Of a stretch of DNA of 64,000 nucleotides, positions 25,539 through 34,757 are shown piece by piece. Source of the stretch: Trichocoleus sp. FACHB-40 (lineage in GTDB: Bacteria > Cyanobacteriota > Cyanobacteriia > Cyanobacteriales > FACHB-T130); assembly GCF_014695915.1 (NCBI RefSeq), contig NZ_JACJPF010000068.1, forward strand, positions 62,001-126,000. Reading direction: 5' to 3'. Position numbers and translations under genes: made by a program. Below the pieces are notes generated by a model. The model saw only the letters and a list, made by a program, of their open reading frames with translations. It was not told the DNA's origin and did no database searches. Position 1 is the first letter of the stretch, and each line of letters starts with the position of its first letter.

Positions 25539-26513
25539 ATGACTGTATTAATAGTCGGTGCCACCGGCACCTTAGGAAGACAGGTGGCTCGTCGGGCAAT
25601 AGAAGAGGGCTATCAAGTACGCTGTATGGTACGGAGTGCTAAAAAAGCCGCATTCTTAAAAGAATGGGGCGCTGAACTTGTACCAGGCAACCTCTGCGAA
25701 CCTGAAACCCTCAAAGCTGCCCTCAGCGGAGTAAACGCTGTGATTGATGCAGCAACTTCTCGCCCCACCGACTCCCTGAGTATGAGACAGGTAGACTGGG
25801 ATGGCAAAGTCGCACTGATTCAAGCAGCAGGGGCAGCGGGTATTGAGCGTTTTATCTTCTTCTCAATTTTGGATGCCGAAAAGTACCCCAATGTGCCGCT
25901 GATGGAAATCAAGCGGTGTACAGAACTTTTTTTAGCCCAATCAGGATTAAATTACACAATTTTGCGACCAAGCGGCTTTATGCAAGGGCTAATTGGTCAA
26001 TATGCAGTGCCGATTTTGGATGGGCAAGCGGTGTGGGTGACGGGTGACACCTCTCCGATTGCCTACATGGATACTCAGGATATCGCTAAGTTTGCAGTTG
26101 CAGCTCTGCGGCTTCCGGAAACAGAAAAGAAATCTTTTCCAGTGGTCGGATCTCGTGCGTGGGGTGCATACGAAATCATCCGCTTGTGCGAACGACTTTC
26201 GGGGCGGCAGGCAAAGGTGTCGCGGATGCCTCTGGGTTTACTACGTGGGGTTCGTTCCACTGCCCGCTTTTTTGAATGGGGCTGGAATTTAGCTGATAGA
26301 CTAGCTTTTGCCGAAGTTTTGGCTAGTGGCAAGCCGCTAAGTTCCTCGATGGATGAAGTTTACCCTGTCTTCGGGATAGACAAAGAGGAAATCACAACCT
26401 TAGAAGCTTACCTGCAAGACTACTTTAGTCGAATTTTGAAAAAACTTAAGGAAATAGATTACCAAACATCCAAAAATAAAAAGCAGAAGAAAAAGATGCC
26501 TTTTACATTCTGA
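25539..26513 (+). CDS. ycf39: NmrA-like atypical SDR protein, Ycf39 homologue
   Basis: A 324-residue NAD(P)-binding Rossmann protein. VLIVGATGTLGRQVARRA is the dinucleotide motif at residues 3-20; NAVIDAATSRPTDS, RFIFFSILDAEKYPNVPLM and NYTILRPSGFMQGL are typical of Ycf39 proteins of cyanobacteria and plastids. Known homologues associate with photosystem II assembly and with chlorophyll delivery together with high-light-inducible proteins. The position downstream of petM fits a photosynthesis role. The Lys-rich end (KNKKQKKKMPFTF) is likely species-specific. Confidence 0.9.
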   Translation: MTVLIVGATGTLGRQVARRAIEEGYQVRCMVRSAKKAAFLKEWGAELVPGNLCEPETLKAALSGVNAVIDAATSRPTDSLSMRQVDWDGKVALIQAAGAAGIERFIFFSILDAEKYPNVPLMEIKRCTELFLAQSGLNYTILRPSGFMQGLIGQYAVPILDGQAVWVTGDTSPIAYMDTQDIAKFAVAALRLPETEKKSFPVVGSRAWGAYEIIRLCERLSGRQAKVSRMPLGLLRGVRSTARFFEWGWNLADRLAFAEVLASGKPLSSSMDEVYPVFGIDKEEITTLEAYLQDYFSRILKKLKEIDYQTSKNKKQKKKMPFTF

Positions 26514-26636
26514 GCTAAATTTACAGCAGTAGGGTGGCATTGTCCACCATACTAATTACCAATCCCAAGTTAGTTGCTTACTTGTTAATTTTTAGTTATT
26601 AGATAACTAAAAACCAAGATAAACAAATAGCAAATA

Positions 26637-27578
26637 ATGAACCATTACCGGACTCGAAGCGTGCCTAAAGCAGGGATTATCTACAATGACATCAAACCTG
26701 TAGCTTGTCGTGCGGCAGTGGAGTTGAAAGACAAGCTGGCGGCAGATGGTTGGGAAGTTTGCATGGCAACGGGTTCCGGTGGGATTTTGGGTTACTCTCG
26801 ACCGGGTGGTCCAGTTTGTCATACACCGATTGATTCGTTGGCTCCCCCTGGATTTGATGCCGAGATGTCCTTTGCGGTGGTGTTGGGGGGAGATGGCACA
26901 GTGTTGGCGGCATTTCGCCAAGTGGCACCCTGCGGGATTCCCTTGCTGGCAGTAAATACGGGACACATGGGTTTCTTAACTGAAGCTTATGTGAACCAGT
27001 TGCCGGCCGCCCTGGAAATGTTGAAGACAGGGGAATTTGAAATTGAACAACGGGCGATGCTGTCGGTGCAGCTGTTTCGGGATGATTGCCTGTTGTGGGA
27101 AGCGCTTTGTCTGAATGAAATGGTGATTCACCGTGAACCGTTGACGAGTATGTGCCATTTTGAAGTGGTAATAGGTCGTCATGCGCCTGTGGATATTGCG
27201 GCAGATGGTTTGATTATCTCTACTCCGACTGGTTCGACGGCTTACTCGTTGAGTGCTGGAGGGCCAGTGGTGACACCAGGGGTGCCGACTCTACAGTTGG
27301 TGCCGATTTGTCCGCATTCGCTGGCATCTAGGGCTTTGGTGTTTGCTGATAGCGAAACGGTGACAATTTTCCCAGCTAATTCTAATCCACTGGTGATGGT
27401 AGTCGATGGGAATGCAGGGTGTTATGTGTTGCCAGAAGATCGGGTACAGATGCAGCGATCGCCTTATTCGGCTCATTTCATTCGCCTGCAACCACCTGAG
27501 TTTTTCCGGATTTTGCGGGAAAAACTCGGCTGGGGTTTGCCTCACATTGCTAAACCAACATCGGTTGAGTTGCCATAA
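26637..27578 (+). CDS. nadK: NAD kinase
   Basis: A 313-residue (or about 305 if the GTG at 26661 is used, giving [10 protein letters not shown]) ATP-NAD kinase making NADP. Motifs: [13 protein letters not shown] (the GGDG catalytic box, about residue 83 on), [43 protein letters not shown], and [14 protein letters not shown]. Cyanobacteria commonly have two NAD kinases; this is one full-length copy. A perfect 17-bp hairpin ends the gene. Confidence 0.96.
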   Translation: MNHYRTRSVPKAGIIYNDIKPVACRAAVELKDKLAADGWEVCMATGSGGILGYSRPGGPVCHTPIDSLAPPGFDAEMSFAVVLGGDGTVLAAFRQVAPCGIPLLAVNTGHMGFLTEAYVNQLPAALEMLKTGEFEIEQRAMLSVQLFRDDCLLWEALCLNEMVIHREPLTSMCHFEVVIGRHAPVDIAADGLIISTPTGSTAYSLSAGGPVVTPGVPTLQLVPICPHSLASRALVFADSETVTIFPANSNPLVMVVDGNAGCYVLPEDRVQMQRSPYSAHFIRLQPPEFFRILREKLGWGLPHIAKPTSVELP

Positions 27579-27580
27579 AA

Positions 27581-27619
27581 GCTAATAGCTAAAGGCTCAG
27601 AAAGCCTTTAGCTATTAGC
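27581..27619 (+). terminator. Terminator-like hairpin after nadK
   Basis: Arms 27581-27597 and 27603-27619 are perfect 17-bp complements around CAGAA. The arms are built from GCTAATAGCTAAAGGCT, so this hairpin is made of the ATTAGC heptamer family. It begins 3 bases after the nadK stop. No T-run of note follows, so termination strength is uncertain. Confidence 0.6.
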
Positions 27620-27746
27620 CTTTAGCAAAAGTTAACATAAATAAGCCGGAAAATCTCCAGCTTTCGGTATCCCCCCTCTGATAGACTTCTAACTGGAATC
27701 GCCAGATAAAACGTCGCCAAATCAAGCACTTGGGAGGACAGTCTTC

Positions 27747-28784
27747 GTGGAAAATACGCTGGGATTAGAAATTATAGAGGTAGTTGAGCAAGCTGCGATC
27801 GCATCGTCCCGATGGATGGGCAAAGGCGAAAAGAACACGGCTGACCAAGTAGCCGTGGAAGCTATGCGGGAGCGGATGAACAAAATTTATATGCGGGGTC
27901 GCATTGTCATCGGCGAAGGCGAACGGGACGACGCTCCCATGTTGTATATCGGGGAAGAAGTTGGCATTTGCACCCGCGAAGATGCCAAAACTTTCTGCAA
28001 CCCAGATGAATTGATGGAGATTGACATTGCCGTTGACCCTTGCGAAGGAACCAACCTGGTTGCCTACGGTCAAAATGGTTCAATGGCAGTGCTGGCGATC
28101 GCTGAAAAAGGCGGTTTGTTTGCAGCTCCTGACTTTTACATGAAAAAGCTGGCAGCTCCGCCAGTGGCACGGGGTCATGTAGATATTAACAAGTCTGCTA
28201 CCCAAAACCTGAAAATTCTCTCTGAGTGTCTGAACCGCTCGATTGAGGAACTGGTGGTAGTAGTGATGGATCGTCCTCGTCACAAAGAGTTGATTCAGGA
28301 AATCCGGCAAGCTGGTGCCAGAGTGCGCCTGATCAGCGATGGTGATGTCTCTGCTGCTATCTCCTGCGCCTTCTCTGGTACTAATATCCACGCTTTGATG
28401 GGAATTGGTGCTGCACCAGAAGGCGTTATCTCAGCCGCCGCCCTGCGCTGTCTGGGTGGACACTTCCAGGGTCAATTGATCTACGATCCAGATGTGGTGA
28501 AAACAGGCTTGATTGGGGAGAGCAGAGAAAGCAACATTGCGCGACTCAACGGGATGGGTATCACAGACCCAGACAAAGTTTACAACGCTGACGAACTAGC
28601 CTCTGGCAAGACGGTTCTGTTCGCAGCTTGTGGCATTACCCCTGGAACACTCATGGAAGGTGTCCGGTTCTTCAAGGGAGGAGCAAGGACTCAAAGCCTG
28701 GTAATTTCCAGTCAGTCGCGCACGGCTCGGTTTGTGGATACTATCCATATGTTTGAAGAGCCAAAGCAGCTGCAATTGAAGTAA
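27747..28784 (+). CDS. glpX: Class II fructose-1,6-/sedoheptulose-1,7-bisphosphatase
   Basis: A 345-residue GlpX-type phosphatase starting at GTG (GGAGGACAGTC upstream supplies the ribosome site). In cyanobacteria this dual enzyme dephosphorylates both fructose-1,6- and sedoheptulose-1,7-bisphosphate in the Calvin cycle. Motifs: [36 protein letters not shown] (metal site), [12 protein letters not shown], and [20 protein letters not shown]. hemA follows in the same direction, a common cyanobacterial gene order. Light and redox control is expected from the family; nothing specific is visible. Confidence 0.97.
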   Translation: MENTLGLEIIEVVEQAAIASSRWMGKGEKNTADQVAVEAMRERMNKIYMRGRIVIGEGERDDAPMLYIGEEVGICTREDAKTFCNPDELMEIDIAVDPCEGTNLVAYGQNGSMAVLAIAEKGGLFAAPDFYMKKLAAPPVARGHVDINKSATQNLKILSECLNRSIEELVVVVMDRPRHKELIQEIRQAGARVRLISDGDVSAAISCAFSGTNIHALMGIGAAPEGVISAAALRCLGGHFQGQLIYDPDVVKTGLIGESRESNIARLNGMGITDPDKVYNADELASGKTVLFAACGITPGTLMEGVRFFKGGARTQSLVISSQSRTARFVDTIHMFEEPKQLQLK

Positions 28785-28797
28785 GACGTTAATGACT

Positions 28798-28868
28798 AAT
28801 GGCTAATGGTTAATTAGCCATTAGCTATTAGCAATTAGTAATTAGCAATTAGTAATTAGCAATTTAGC
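28798..28868. repeat. AATTAGC/AATTAGT heptamer tandem with hairpin
   Basis: AATGGCTAAT (28798-28807) pairs with ATTAGCCATT (28813-28822). Four exact-length heptamers AATTAGT/AATTAGC run from 28833 to 28860. The array fills the glpX-hemA gap and ends next to the hemA start. The same family is found at about 13830-13945, 16345-16437, 27581-27619, 30155-30198 and 49445-49500. Confidence 0.75.
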
Positions 28869-28870
28869 AA

Positions 28871-30157
28871 ATGAATATTGCAGTCGTAGGTCTTAGCCAT
28901 AAGACAGCGCCAGTTGAAATTCGGGAAAAACTCAGTATTCCAGAGGCAGCGTATGAAGGTGCGATCGCCCACGTTACCAGCTACCCTCATATTCAAGAGG
29001 TAGCGATACTTAGCACCTGTAATCGTCTGGAAATCTACATCGTCGCTCAAGAGACTGAACAGGGAGTCCGGGAAGTTATCCAGTTTCTCTCGGAATACAG
29101 CAAGTTACCTATGCACCAGTTGCGGCAACATTTGTTTATGTTGCTGCACCAAGATGCTGTAATGCACTTGATGCGGGTGGCAGCTGGGTTAGATAGTCTG
29201 GTGCTAGGAGAAGGGCAAATCCTAGCTCAGGTGAAACATACTCACAAATTGGGGCAGCAATACAAGGGGATCGGCAGCGTCTTGAATCGTTTGTTTAAAA
29301 GTGCGCTCACCGCTGGGAAGCGCGTCCGCACCGAAACCAGTATCGGTACTGGGGCAGTCTCGATCAGCTCGGCTGCTGTAGAATTAGCTCAAGTTAAAGC
29401 TCAGAATTTGGCAGCTTGTCGGGTGGCAATTGTCGGCGCTGGGAAAATGTCGCGGCTTTTGGTGCAGCATTTAGTTGCAAAGGGAGCCGTCCACATCACA
29501 ATTCTCAACCGCAGTTTGGATCGGGCGCAGGAATTGGCGCGTCAGTTCCCAGAGGCCCAGTTTCAACTGTATCCGCTGTCAGAAATGATGAGCGCGATCG
29601 CCCAATCGGATTTGGTGTTTACCAGTACCGCTTCTGTGGAACCGCTATTGAACCGCTCAAAGCTGGAAATACACATAGAGGCGCATCGGTCTTTGATGAT
29701 ATTTGATATTTCCGTACCGCGCAATGTGGACGGGGATGTCAAAGAAATGCAGAACGTGCAGGCGTTCAATGTGGATGATTTGAAGGCGGTAGTGGCGCAA
29801 AATCACGAAAGCCGTCGCAAGATGGCAATGGAAGCGCAAGGGCTGCTAGAAGAGGAGGTGGATGCCTTTGATGTCTGGTGGCGATCTCTGGAAACTGTTC
29901 CAACCATTAGCTGTCTGCGCGACAAGATGGAAACTATCCGCGCCCAAGAGTTAGAAAAAGCTCTATCCCGCTTGGGGACTGAGTTTGCAGAAAGACATCA
30001 AGAAGTCATCGAAGCACTAACTCGCGGAATTGTTAATAAGATTCTGCACGATCCGATGGTACAGTTGCGATCGCAGCAAGATATCGACGCCAGACGCAAA
30101 GCGATGCAATCGCTGCAAGTATTGTTTAACCTGGATGTAGGTGAACAATTTAGCTAA
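28871..30157 (+). CDS. hemA: Glutamyl-tRNA reductase
   Basis: A 428-residue GluTR, the first committed enzyme of tetrapyrrole synthesis (heme, chlorophyll, bilins) by the C5 route. It uses NADPH to convert glutamyl-tRNA to glutamate-1-semialdehyde. [20 protein letters not shown] begins the catalytic domain; the nucleophile is Cys50 in [23 protein letters not shown] and [20 protein letters not shown] follow. The NADPH domain has [17 protein letters not shown]. The C-terminal dimerisation helix ends with [16 protein letters not shown]. Full length. Confidence 0.98.
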   Translation: MNIAVVGLSHKTAPVEIREKLSIPEAAYEGAIAHVTSYPHIQEVAILSTCNRLEIYIVAQETEQGVREVIQFLSEYSKLPMHQLRQHLFMLLHQDAVMHLMRVAAGLDSLVLGEGQILAQVKHTHKLGQQYKGIGSVLNRLFKSALTAGKRVRTETSIGTGAVSISSAAVELAQVKAQNLAACRVAIVGAGKMSRLLVQHLVAKGAVHITILNRSLDRAQELARQFPEAQFQLYPLSEMMSAIAQSDLVFTSTASVEPLLNRSKLEIHIEAHRSLMIFDISVPRNVDGDVKEMQNVQAFNVDDLKAVVAQNHESRRKMAMEAQGLLEEEVDAFDVWWRSLETVPTISCLRDKMETIRAQELEKALSRLGTEFAERHQEVIEALTRGIVNKILHDPMVQLRSQQDIDARRKAMQSLQVLFNLDVGEQFS

Positions 30158-30199
30158 TAGCCAATGGCTATGAACAATTAGCCATTAGCAATTAACATA

Positions 30200-33199
30200 A
30201 TGAATCGAATTTTCCGATTAATTGTACTGCTACTGGGGGTTTGGCTAGGTTTCGATCTAGTCGCACACCTAGTAGCAGATGTTTTTTGGTTTCAGGAAGT
30301 CGGGTATTTAGCGGCGTTTCTTCTGAGGATAAAAACTCAGCTGTCGTTGGGTGCGATCGCATTTATCGTTACAGCAGGCTTTTTACTGGGCAATTTATAT
30401 CTCGCCCATCGTCTCAAATATCCCAACGAGATCCCTCCAACCCTCCTAAAAAAGGGGGGCTTTTCTCCCCTCTTTTCAAGAGCAGCTAGGGGGGATCAAA
30501 TCTTAACCGAATATAGGGGAGAATCCTTTTTTTCACCCAGTCCCCAATCCCCAGTCCCCAATCCCCAGTCCCCAACCTCCAATCCCCAATCCTCAGCACT
30601 GAAGTTGCGATCGCTTCTAGTAATCACCATCGCCCTCAGTTTGCTGATTGGGTTAATGTTGCTGCACTATGGTCAAATAGCCGTCAGCTATTGGCATCCC
30701 AATCTCAACTTGCCTAATATATCTCCACCCGTGCCAGTGTGGATTCAGCCAGAGTTAATTTTGGTTCAAAGTCGGAAGATACTATCTAACAGCTGGCAGA
30801 TAGTTGTAGTGTTGGTATCGGCGGCGCTGGTTTTTAGTTTTCCGCAGTTTTTGGTAACAGCGATCGCTGTTGTTATAAGTTTATTTTTTGGGCTGGTTCT
30901 CTCAAGTCACTGGGCGAGAGTTTTACAGTTTTTCCATCCCATAAGTTTTAATAGCACTGACCCCTTATTTGGACGCAATATCAGCTTTTACGTATTTAAT
31001 TTGCCAATTTGGGAGTTGTTGGATTTTGGGCTTTCCGGACTATTTTTGTATTGTTTGGTAGCAGTAACTCTGACATACTTAACCTCCGGAGACAGTATTA
31101 GTCAAGGCGTATTTCCGGGATTTTCTAAAGCGCAACTGCGGCATTTGTACGGACTGGGGGGATGTTTATTTAGTGCGTTGGCGCTGCATTATTGGCTGTC
31201 GCGCTATCAATTGTTGTATTCCACCAGTGGTGTTAGCTATGGTGCCAGTTACACTGATGTCGCAGTGAAGTTGCCGTTGAATACAGGTTTGAGCATTTTG
31301 GCAATAGCGATCGCGCTTTTGCTGTTTTGGCGAATAAGGCAATTTAAACTAAAAATTTTAAAATTAAAATTCTTTTTAATTGCATTCTTAAGCCTTCATG
31401 TTTCATTTTTCATTGTCTTACCCTTCGTAGTACAACGCTTAGTTGTTCAGCCTAACGAACTCCGCCGAGAAACACCTTTTATTAAACGCAGCATCGCTTT
31501 CACACGTCAAGCATTCGATCTAGAGGATATTGAAGTTCAAACTTTTAATCCCACAGATCAACTCACCGCAGCTGATTTGCAGAATAACAATCTAACTATT
31601 GATAATATTCGCCTTTGGGATACGCGACCACTTTTGCAAACTAATCGCCAGTTACAGCAAATCAGACTTTATTACAAATTTCCCGATGCTGATATCGATA
31701 GATATACTTTAAAAAGTGAGGTTATTGCTCCAAAAACGCCCCCAACATCAAGACAACAGGTACTCATCGCTGCACGAGAATTAGACTATACCGCCGTTCC
31801 CCAACAAGCACAGACTTGGGTAAACGAACACCTAGTTTACACTCACGGTTACGGTTTTACCCTTTCTCCAGTAAATACAGTAGGCCCAGGTGGACTACCA
31901 GACTATTTTGTAAAAAATATTGGCACGGAGGCGGGTGAAGCTGGCACTTTAGAGACATCTAGCGAAGCAGTTCGAGCTAGTATTCCTATTGAAACGCCTC
32001 GGATTTACTACGGTGAAATTAGCAACACCTATGTAATGACATCAACAAGAGCTAGAGAGTTAGATTTTCCGAGTGGCGACGATAATGTTTACAATACTTA
32101 TGATGGTCGCGGCGGTATTTCTATCGGTTCTTGGTGGCGGCGGTTGTTGTTTGCCGAGTATTTGAAAGACTGGCAAATGTTGCTGACGCGGGACTTTACG
32201 CCAGAAACTAAGTTGTTGTTTCGCCGCAATATTAACGAGAGAATTCGAGCGATCGCGCCTTTTTTGCGATACGATGGCGAACCTTATTTGGTAGCTGCTA
32301 ATACTGGCGACAGCGAGACTGAAAGTTACTTGTACTGGATTGTGGATGCTTATACAACAAGCGATCGCTATCCCTACTCAGATCCAGGCAAGTATGACTT
32401 TAACTATATGCGGAATTCCGTGAAAGTCGTCATTGATGCTTACAACGGTTCTGCTAACTTTTACATTGCCAATCCTACAGACCCAATCATTAATAGCTGG
32501 AGTGCTATCTTTCCGGGACTCTTCAAACCCTTAAACGAGATGCCAGCTACCTTACGCAGTCATATTCGTTATCCGATGGACTTTTTCAACACCCAATCGG
32601 AACGATTACTAACATACCACATGACAGACCAACAGGTGTTCTACAACCGCGAAGATCAGTGGCGCATTCCGATGGAAATTTACGCCGCCGAACAGCAAGC
32701 AGTAGAACCCTACTTTCTAATTATGAGACTGCCAACAGCCCAGGAAGAAGAATTTATCCTGCTGTTACCCTTCACTCCCATACAACGCAATAACTTAATT
32801 GCTTGGTTAGCGGCGCGTTCCGATGGTGATAACTACGGTAAGCTGTTACTCTACCAGTTTCCTAAGCAGGAATTAATCTATGGAACCGAGCAAATTGAAG
32901 CGTTGATTAACCAAGATCCGGTTATTTCCCAACAGATTTCTCTGTGGAATCGTCAAGGTTCAAGAGCAATTCAAGGGAATTTATTGGTAATTCCAATTGA
33001 AGAATCGCTGCTTTATGTTGAACCACTTTATTTAGAAGCAGAAAGAAACAGTTTACCGACTTTAGTGCGCGTGATTGTTGCCTATGAGAACCGCATCATC
33101 ATGGCAGAAACTCTCGATCAAGCACTCCAGGCTATCTTCCAACCAGAAAACCCGTCAACTCCTCCAATTATCCGTCCGGTGGAGGAGCCAGCTTTATAG
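30200..33199 (+). CDS. UPF0182 family membrane protein with repeat-derived insertion
   Basis: A 999-residue protein with about seven N-terminal transmembrane helices (residues 1-410) and a large soluble domain (410-999) containing [52 protein letters not shown] and [20 protein letters not shown], typical of UPF0182. The function is unknown. Residues about 78-133 are not family-like: they read DPPN/KKGG-type and SPQSP/NPQSP repeats that are translations of the intergenic GATCCCC palindrome and CCCCAGT heptamer families, inserted in frame between TM2 and TM3. The reading frame is intact. Confidence 0.9.
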   Translation: MNRIFRLIVLLLGVWLGFDLVAHLVADVFWFQEVGYLAAFLLRIKTQLSLGAIAFIVTAGFLLGNLYLAHRLKYPNEIPPTLLKKGGFSPLFSRAARGDQILTEYRGESFFSPSPQSPVPNPQSPTSNPQSSALKLRSLLVITIALSLLIGLMLLHYGQIAVSYWHPNLNLPNISPPVPVWIQPELILVQSRKILSNSWQIVVVLVSAALVFSFPQFLVTAIAVVISLFFGLVLSSHWARVLQFFHPISFNSTDPLFGRNISFYVFNLPIWELLDFGLSGLFLYCLVAVTLTYLTSGDSISQGVFPGFSKAQLRHLYGLGGCLFSALALHYWLSRYQLLYSTSGVSYGASYTDVAVKLPLNTGLSILAIAIALLLFWRIRQFKLKILKLKFFLIAFLSLHVSFFIVLPFVVQRLVVQPNELRRETPFIKRSIAFTRQAFDLEDIEVQTFNPTDQLTAADLQNNNLTIDNIRLWDTRPLLQTNRQLQQIRLYYKFPDADIDRYTLKSEVIAPKTPPTSRQQVLIAARELDYTAVPQQAQTWVNEHLVYTHGYGFTLSPVNTVGPGGLPDYFVKNIGTEAGEAGTLETSSEAVRASIPIETPRIYYGEISNTYVMTSTRARELDFPSGDDNVYNTYDGRGGISIGSWWRRLLFAEYLKDWQMLLTRDFTPETKLLFRRNINERIRAIAPFLRYDGEPYLVAANTGDSETESYLYWIVDAYTTSDRYPYSDPGKYDFNYMRNSVKVVIDAYNGSANFYIANPTDPIINSWSAIFPGLFKPLNEMPATLRSHIRYPMDFFNTQSERLLTYHMTDQQVFYNREDQWRIPMEIYAAEQQAVEPYFLIMRLPTAQEEEFILLLPFTPIQRNNLIAWLAARSDGDNYGKLLLYQFPKQELIYGTEQIEALINQDPVISQQISLWNRQGSRAIQGNLLVIPIEESLLYVEPLYLEAERNSLPTLVRVIVAYENRIIMAETLDQALQAIFQPENPSTPPIIRPVEEPAL
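30430..30600. repeat. Intergenic-type repeats inside the UPF0182 gene
   Basis: Bases 30430-30497 contain a GATCCCTCC...GGGGGGATC palindrome like that at 42991-43069. Bases 30538-30595 are CCCCAAT/CCCCAGT heptamers like those at 41005-41182 and 57486-57549. Both lie in frame in the coding sequence and encode a Pro/Ser/Gln-rich loop between membrane helices. Confidence 0.85.
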
Positions 33200-33371
33200 C
33201 ACCAAAGACACCAGCAGCGATTTCTACCTAGAGTACGGTATCGGACAGAACAACGATTTTCACAATTATATACTAAAGACAAAAGGCTGGCGTAAAGGTG
33301 CAACAAGTCTATTGCTCTTGATACGCGATCGCTACTACTAAAACAAGTTAAAGAAGTCGCTATTGAAGTAG

Positions 33372-33890
33372 ATGTACGCATACAGAACGGAAATTGAGGA
33401 TGCCGTAGAGCTTTTGCAAGAGCAAGTAGAAAGCTTAAAGCAAGAGCTGCATTACAAAGAGTTAGAACTGCAAGAGATACAGCAAGAATTGATTTTTACA
33501 AATCAGGAGCTATGTGCTGCACTCACAGTAAAGCAGCTAACTCTTGATGAGGCTAAGGAGTTAGCTAAAAGCATTTTGGCAAGCCAGAATATTACTGGCG
33601 AATCTCTGTCTGAACTCCTCAGTGCTATCTATGGTACTCCAGTAAAAGCCGATGAGTTGCAGCAAATAGACACAGCAAGTTCTATTACTTGTCTGACAAA
33701 CGCTGAGCCTAATAATGCACCTAACCCTCTCAGGGGAGGTGAACTTAGAGCTAAGTTTACATCGCTGGCAGAGCAAAGTGATAAACTTCAAGCTCGATCT
33801 AACAAGCTTAGACAACAAGCTAATGAAGTTAAGGCTCACTCTAGAAAGCTCAAAACTCAGCTTCATGAATGTGTCAAGAACGTTAGTTAG
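33372..33890 (+). CDS. Coiled-coil hypothetical protein
   Basis: A 172-residue protein of unknown function. Residues 6-50 and 127-168 are heptad-like coiled coils (VELLQEQVESLKQELHYKEL, and later LAEQSDKLQARSNKLRQQAN). The centre (55-85) reads LTLDEAKELAKSILASQNIT then ESLSELLSAIYGTPV, which looks helical. Between them is a loop (NAEPNNAPNPLRGGEL) that contains CCCTCTCAGGGGAGG, possibly another repeat-derived insert. No membrane segment. Upstream bases 33200-33371 hold no clear feature. Confidence 0.6.
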   Translation: MYAYRTEIEDAVELLQEQVESLKQELHYKELELQEIQQELIFTNQELCAALTVKQLTLDEAKELAKSILASQNITGESLSELLSAIYGTPVKADELQQIDTASSITCLTNAEPNNAPNPLRGGELRAKFTSLAEQSDKLQARSNKLRQQANEVKAHSRKLKTQLHECVKNVS

Positions 33891-33925
33891 CGCTCACCCT
33901 AAAGGATGGCGCTACACAAACTCTC

Positions 33926-33939
33926 ACCCGGCTACGGGT
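33926..33939 (+). terminator. Short hairpin ACCCG-GCTA-CGGGT
   Basis: Arms 33926-33930 and 33935-33939 with the loop GCTA, followed by ACTTTATTG. It lies 36 bases after the coiled-coil gene and could be its terminator; a much stronger palindrome follows at 33969. Confidence 0.4.
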
Positions 33940-33968
33940 ACTTTATTGTAATAAACAGCGGCTTGCAA

Positions 33969-34002
33969 CCGGATGAGTGTAGGCGCGCCTACACTCATCC
34001 GG
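33969..34002. terminator. 34-bp perfect palindrome between convergent genes
   Basis: The two 17-base halves (CCGGATGAGTGTAGGCG and its reverse complement) abut with no loop. The right side is followed by CATTTTTA. It separates the coiled-coil gene (plus) from glnQ (minus), whose stop is 6 bases away, so it is probably a shared terminator. A perfect, loop-free 34-bp palindrome can also extrude as a cruciform. Confidence 0.75.
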
Positions 34003-34007
34003 CATTT

Positions 34008-34757
34008 TTACAGCATCTTCTCAAGAAATTGCTGAGCGCGATCGCATTCTGGATTTGTAAAGAACTTGCTAGGCGGTGAATCTTCCGCCAGCATCCCTTT
34101 ATCCAAAAACAAAATTCGATTGGCAACTTCTCGCGCAAACCCCATTTCGTGGGTGACAATTGCCATTGTGATCCCAGTTTTGGTAAGGTCTTTCATCACT
34201 TCCAGCACCTCTTTCACCATTTCTGGGTCGAGTGCGGAGGTGGGTTCGTCAAACAACATGATATCAGGCTTCATTGCCAAGGAACGCGCGATCGCTACCC
34301 GCTGTTTCTGTCCCCCTGACAACTTAGAAGGATAAACATCAGCCTTTTCTGCCAAACCAACTTTACTCAACAATTCCATTCCTTCTCGCCGCGCCTCCTC
34401 CGGCGAAACATGTTTCACCTTTTTTGGTGCATACGTCACATTAGAAAGGACAGTTTTGTGAGGGAATAGATGGAAATGTTGAAATACCATTCCGACATTT
34501 TGACGAACTTTCATAATGTCAGTTTTTTGCGAGGTGATGTCTGCTCCTTGGATGTAAATCTTTCCTGAAGTTGGCACTTCCAGTAAATTCATGCACCTCA
34601 AGAAAGTGGATTTACCAGAACCAGAAGGCCCAATAACTGCCACAACTTCCCCGTGTCCAATCTCTGTAGAAATTCCTTGCAAAACCTTGAGGTTGCCAAA
34701 AGATTTATGCAAGTTATCAACCTTAACTGCTGCGTTGTAATCTTCGTTCGAGTGCAT
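34008..34757 (-). CDS. glnQ: Polar amino-acid ABC transporter ATPase, GlnQ type
   Basis: A 249-residue ATPase. Walker A is VIGPSGSGKSTFLRCMNLLE, the signature is LSGGQKQRVAIARSLA, Walker B is IMLFDEPTSALDPEMV, and the H-loop is VTHEMGFAREV. The short, single-domain form with FLRCMNLLE is typical of glutamine, polar amino-acid and histidine uptake systems. It overlaps the end of the fused binding-protein/permease gene by 35 bases, so the two are translated from one message. It powers import through that fused partner on the inner membrane. Confidence 0.95.
   Translation of the reverse strand: MHSNEDYNAAVKVDNLHKSFGNLKVLQGISTEIGHGEVVAVIGPSGSGKSTFLRCMNLLEVPTSGKIYIQGADITSQKTDIMKVRQNVGMVFQHFHLFPHKTVLSNVTYAPKKVKHVSPEEARREGMELLSKVGLAEKADVYPSKLSGGQKQRVAIARSLAMKPDIMLFDEPTSALDPEMVKEVLEVMKDLTKTGITMAIVTHEMGFAREVANRILFLDKGMLAEDSPPSKFFTNPECDRAQQFLEKML

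Noticed and set aside
33075-33341. 88-codon plus-strand frame overlapping the end of the UPF0182 gene
   Set aside because: Its first part is an alternative frame of the UPF0182 gene and the remainder has no conserved look.
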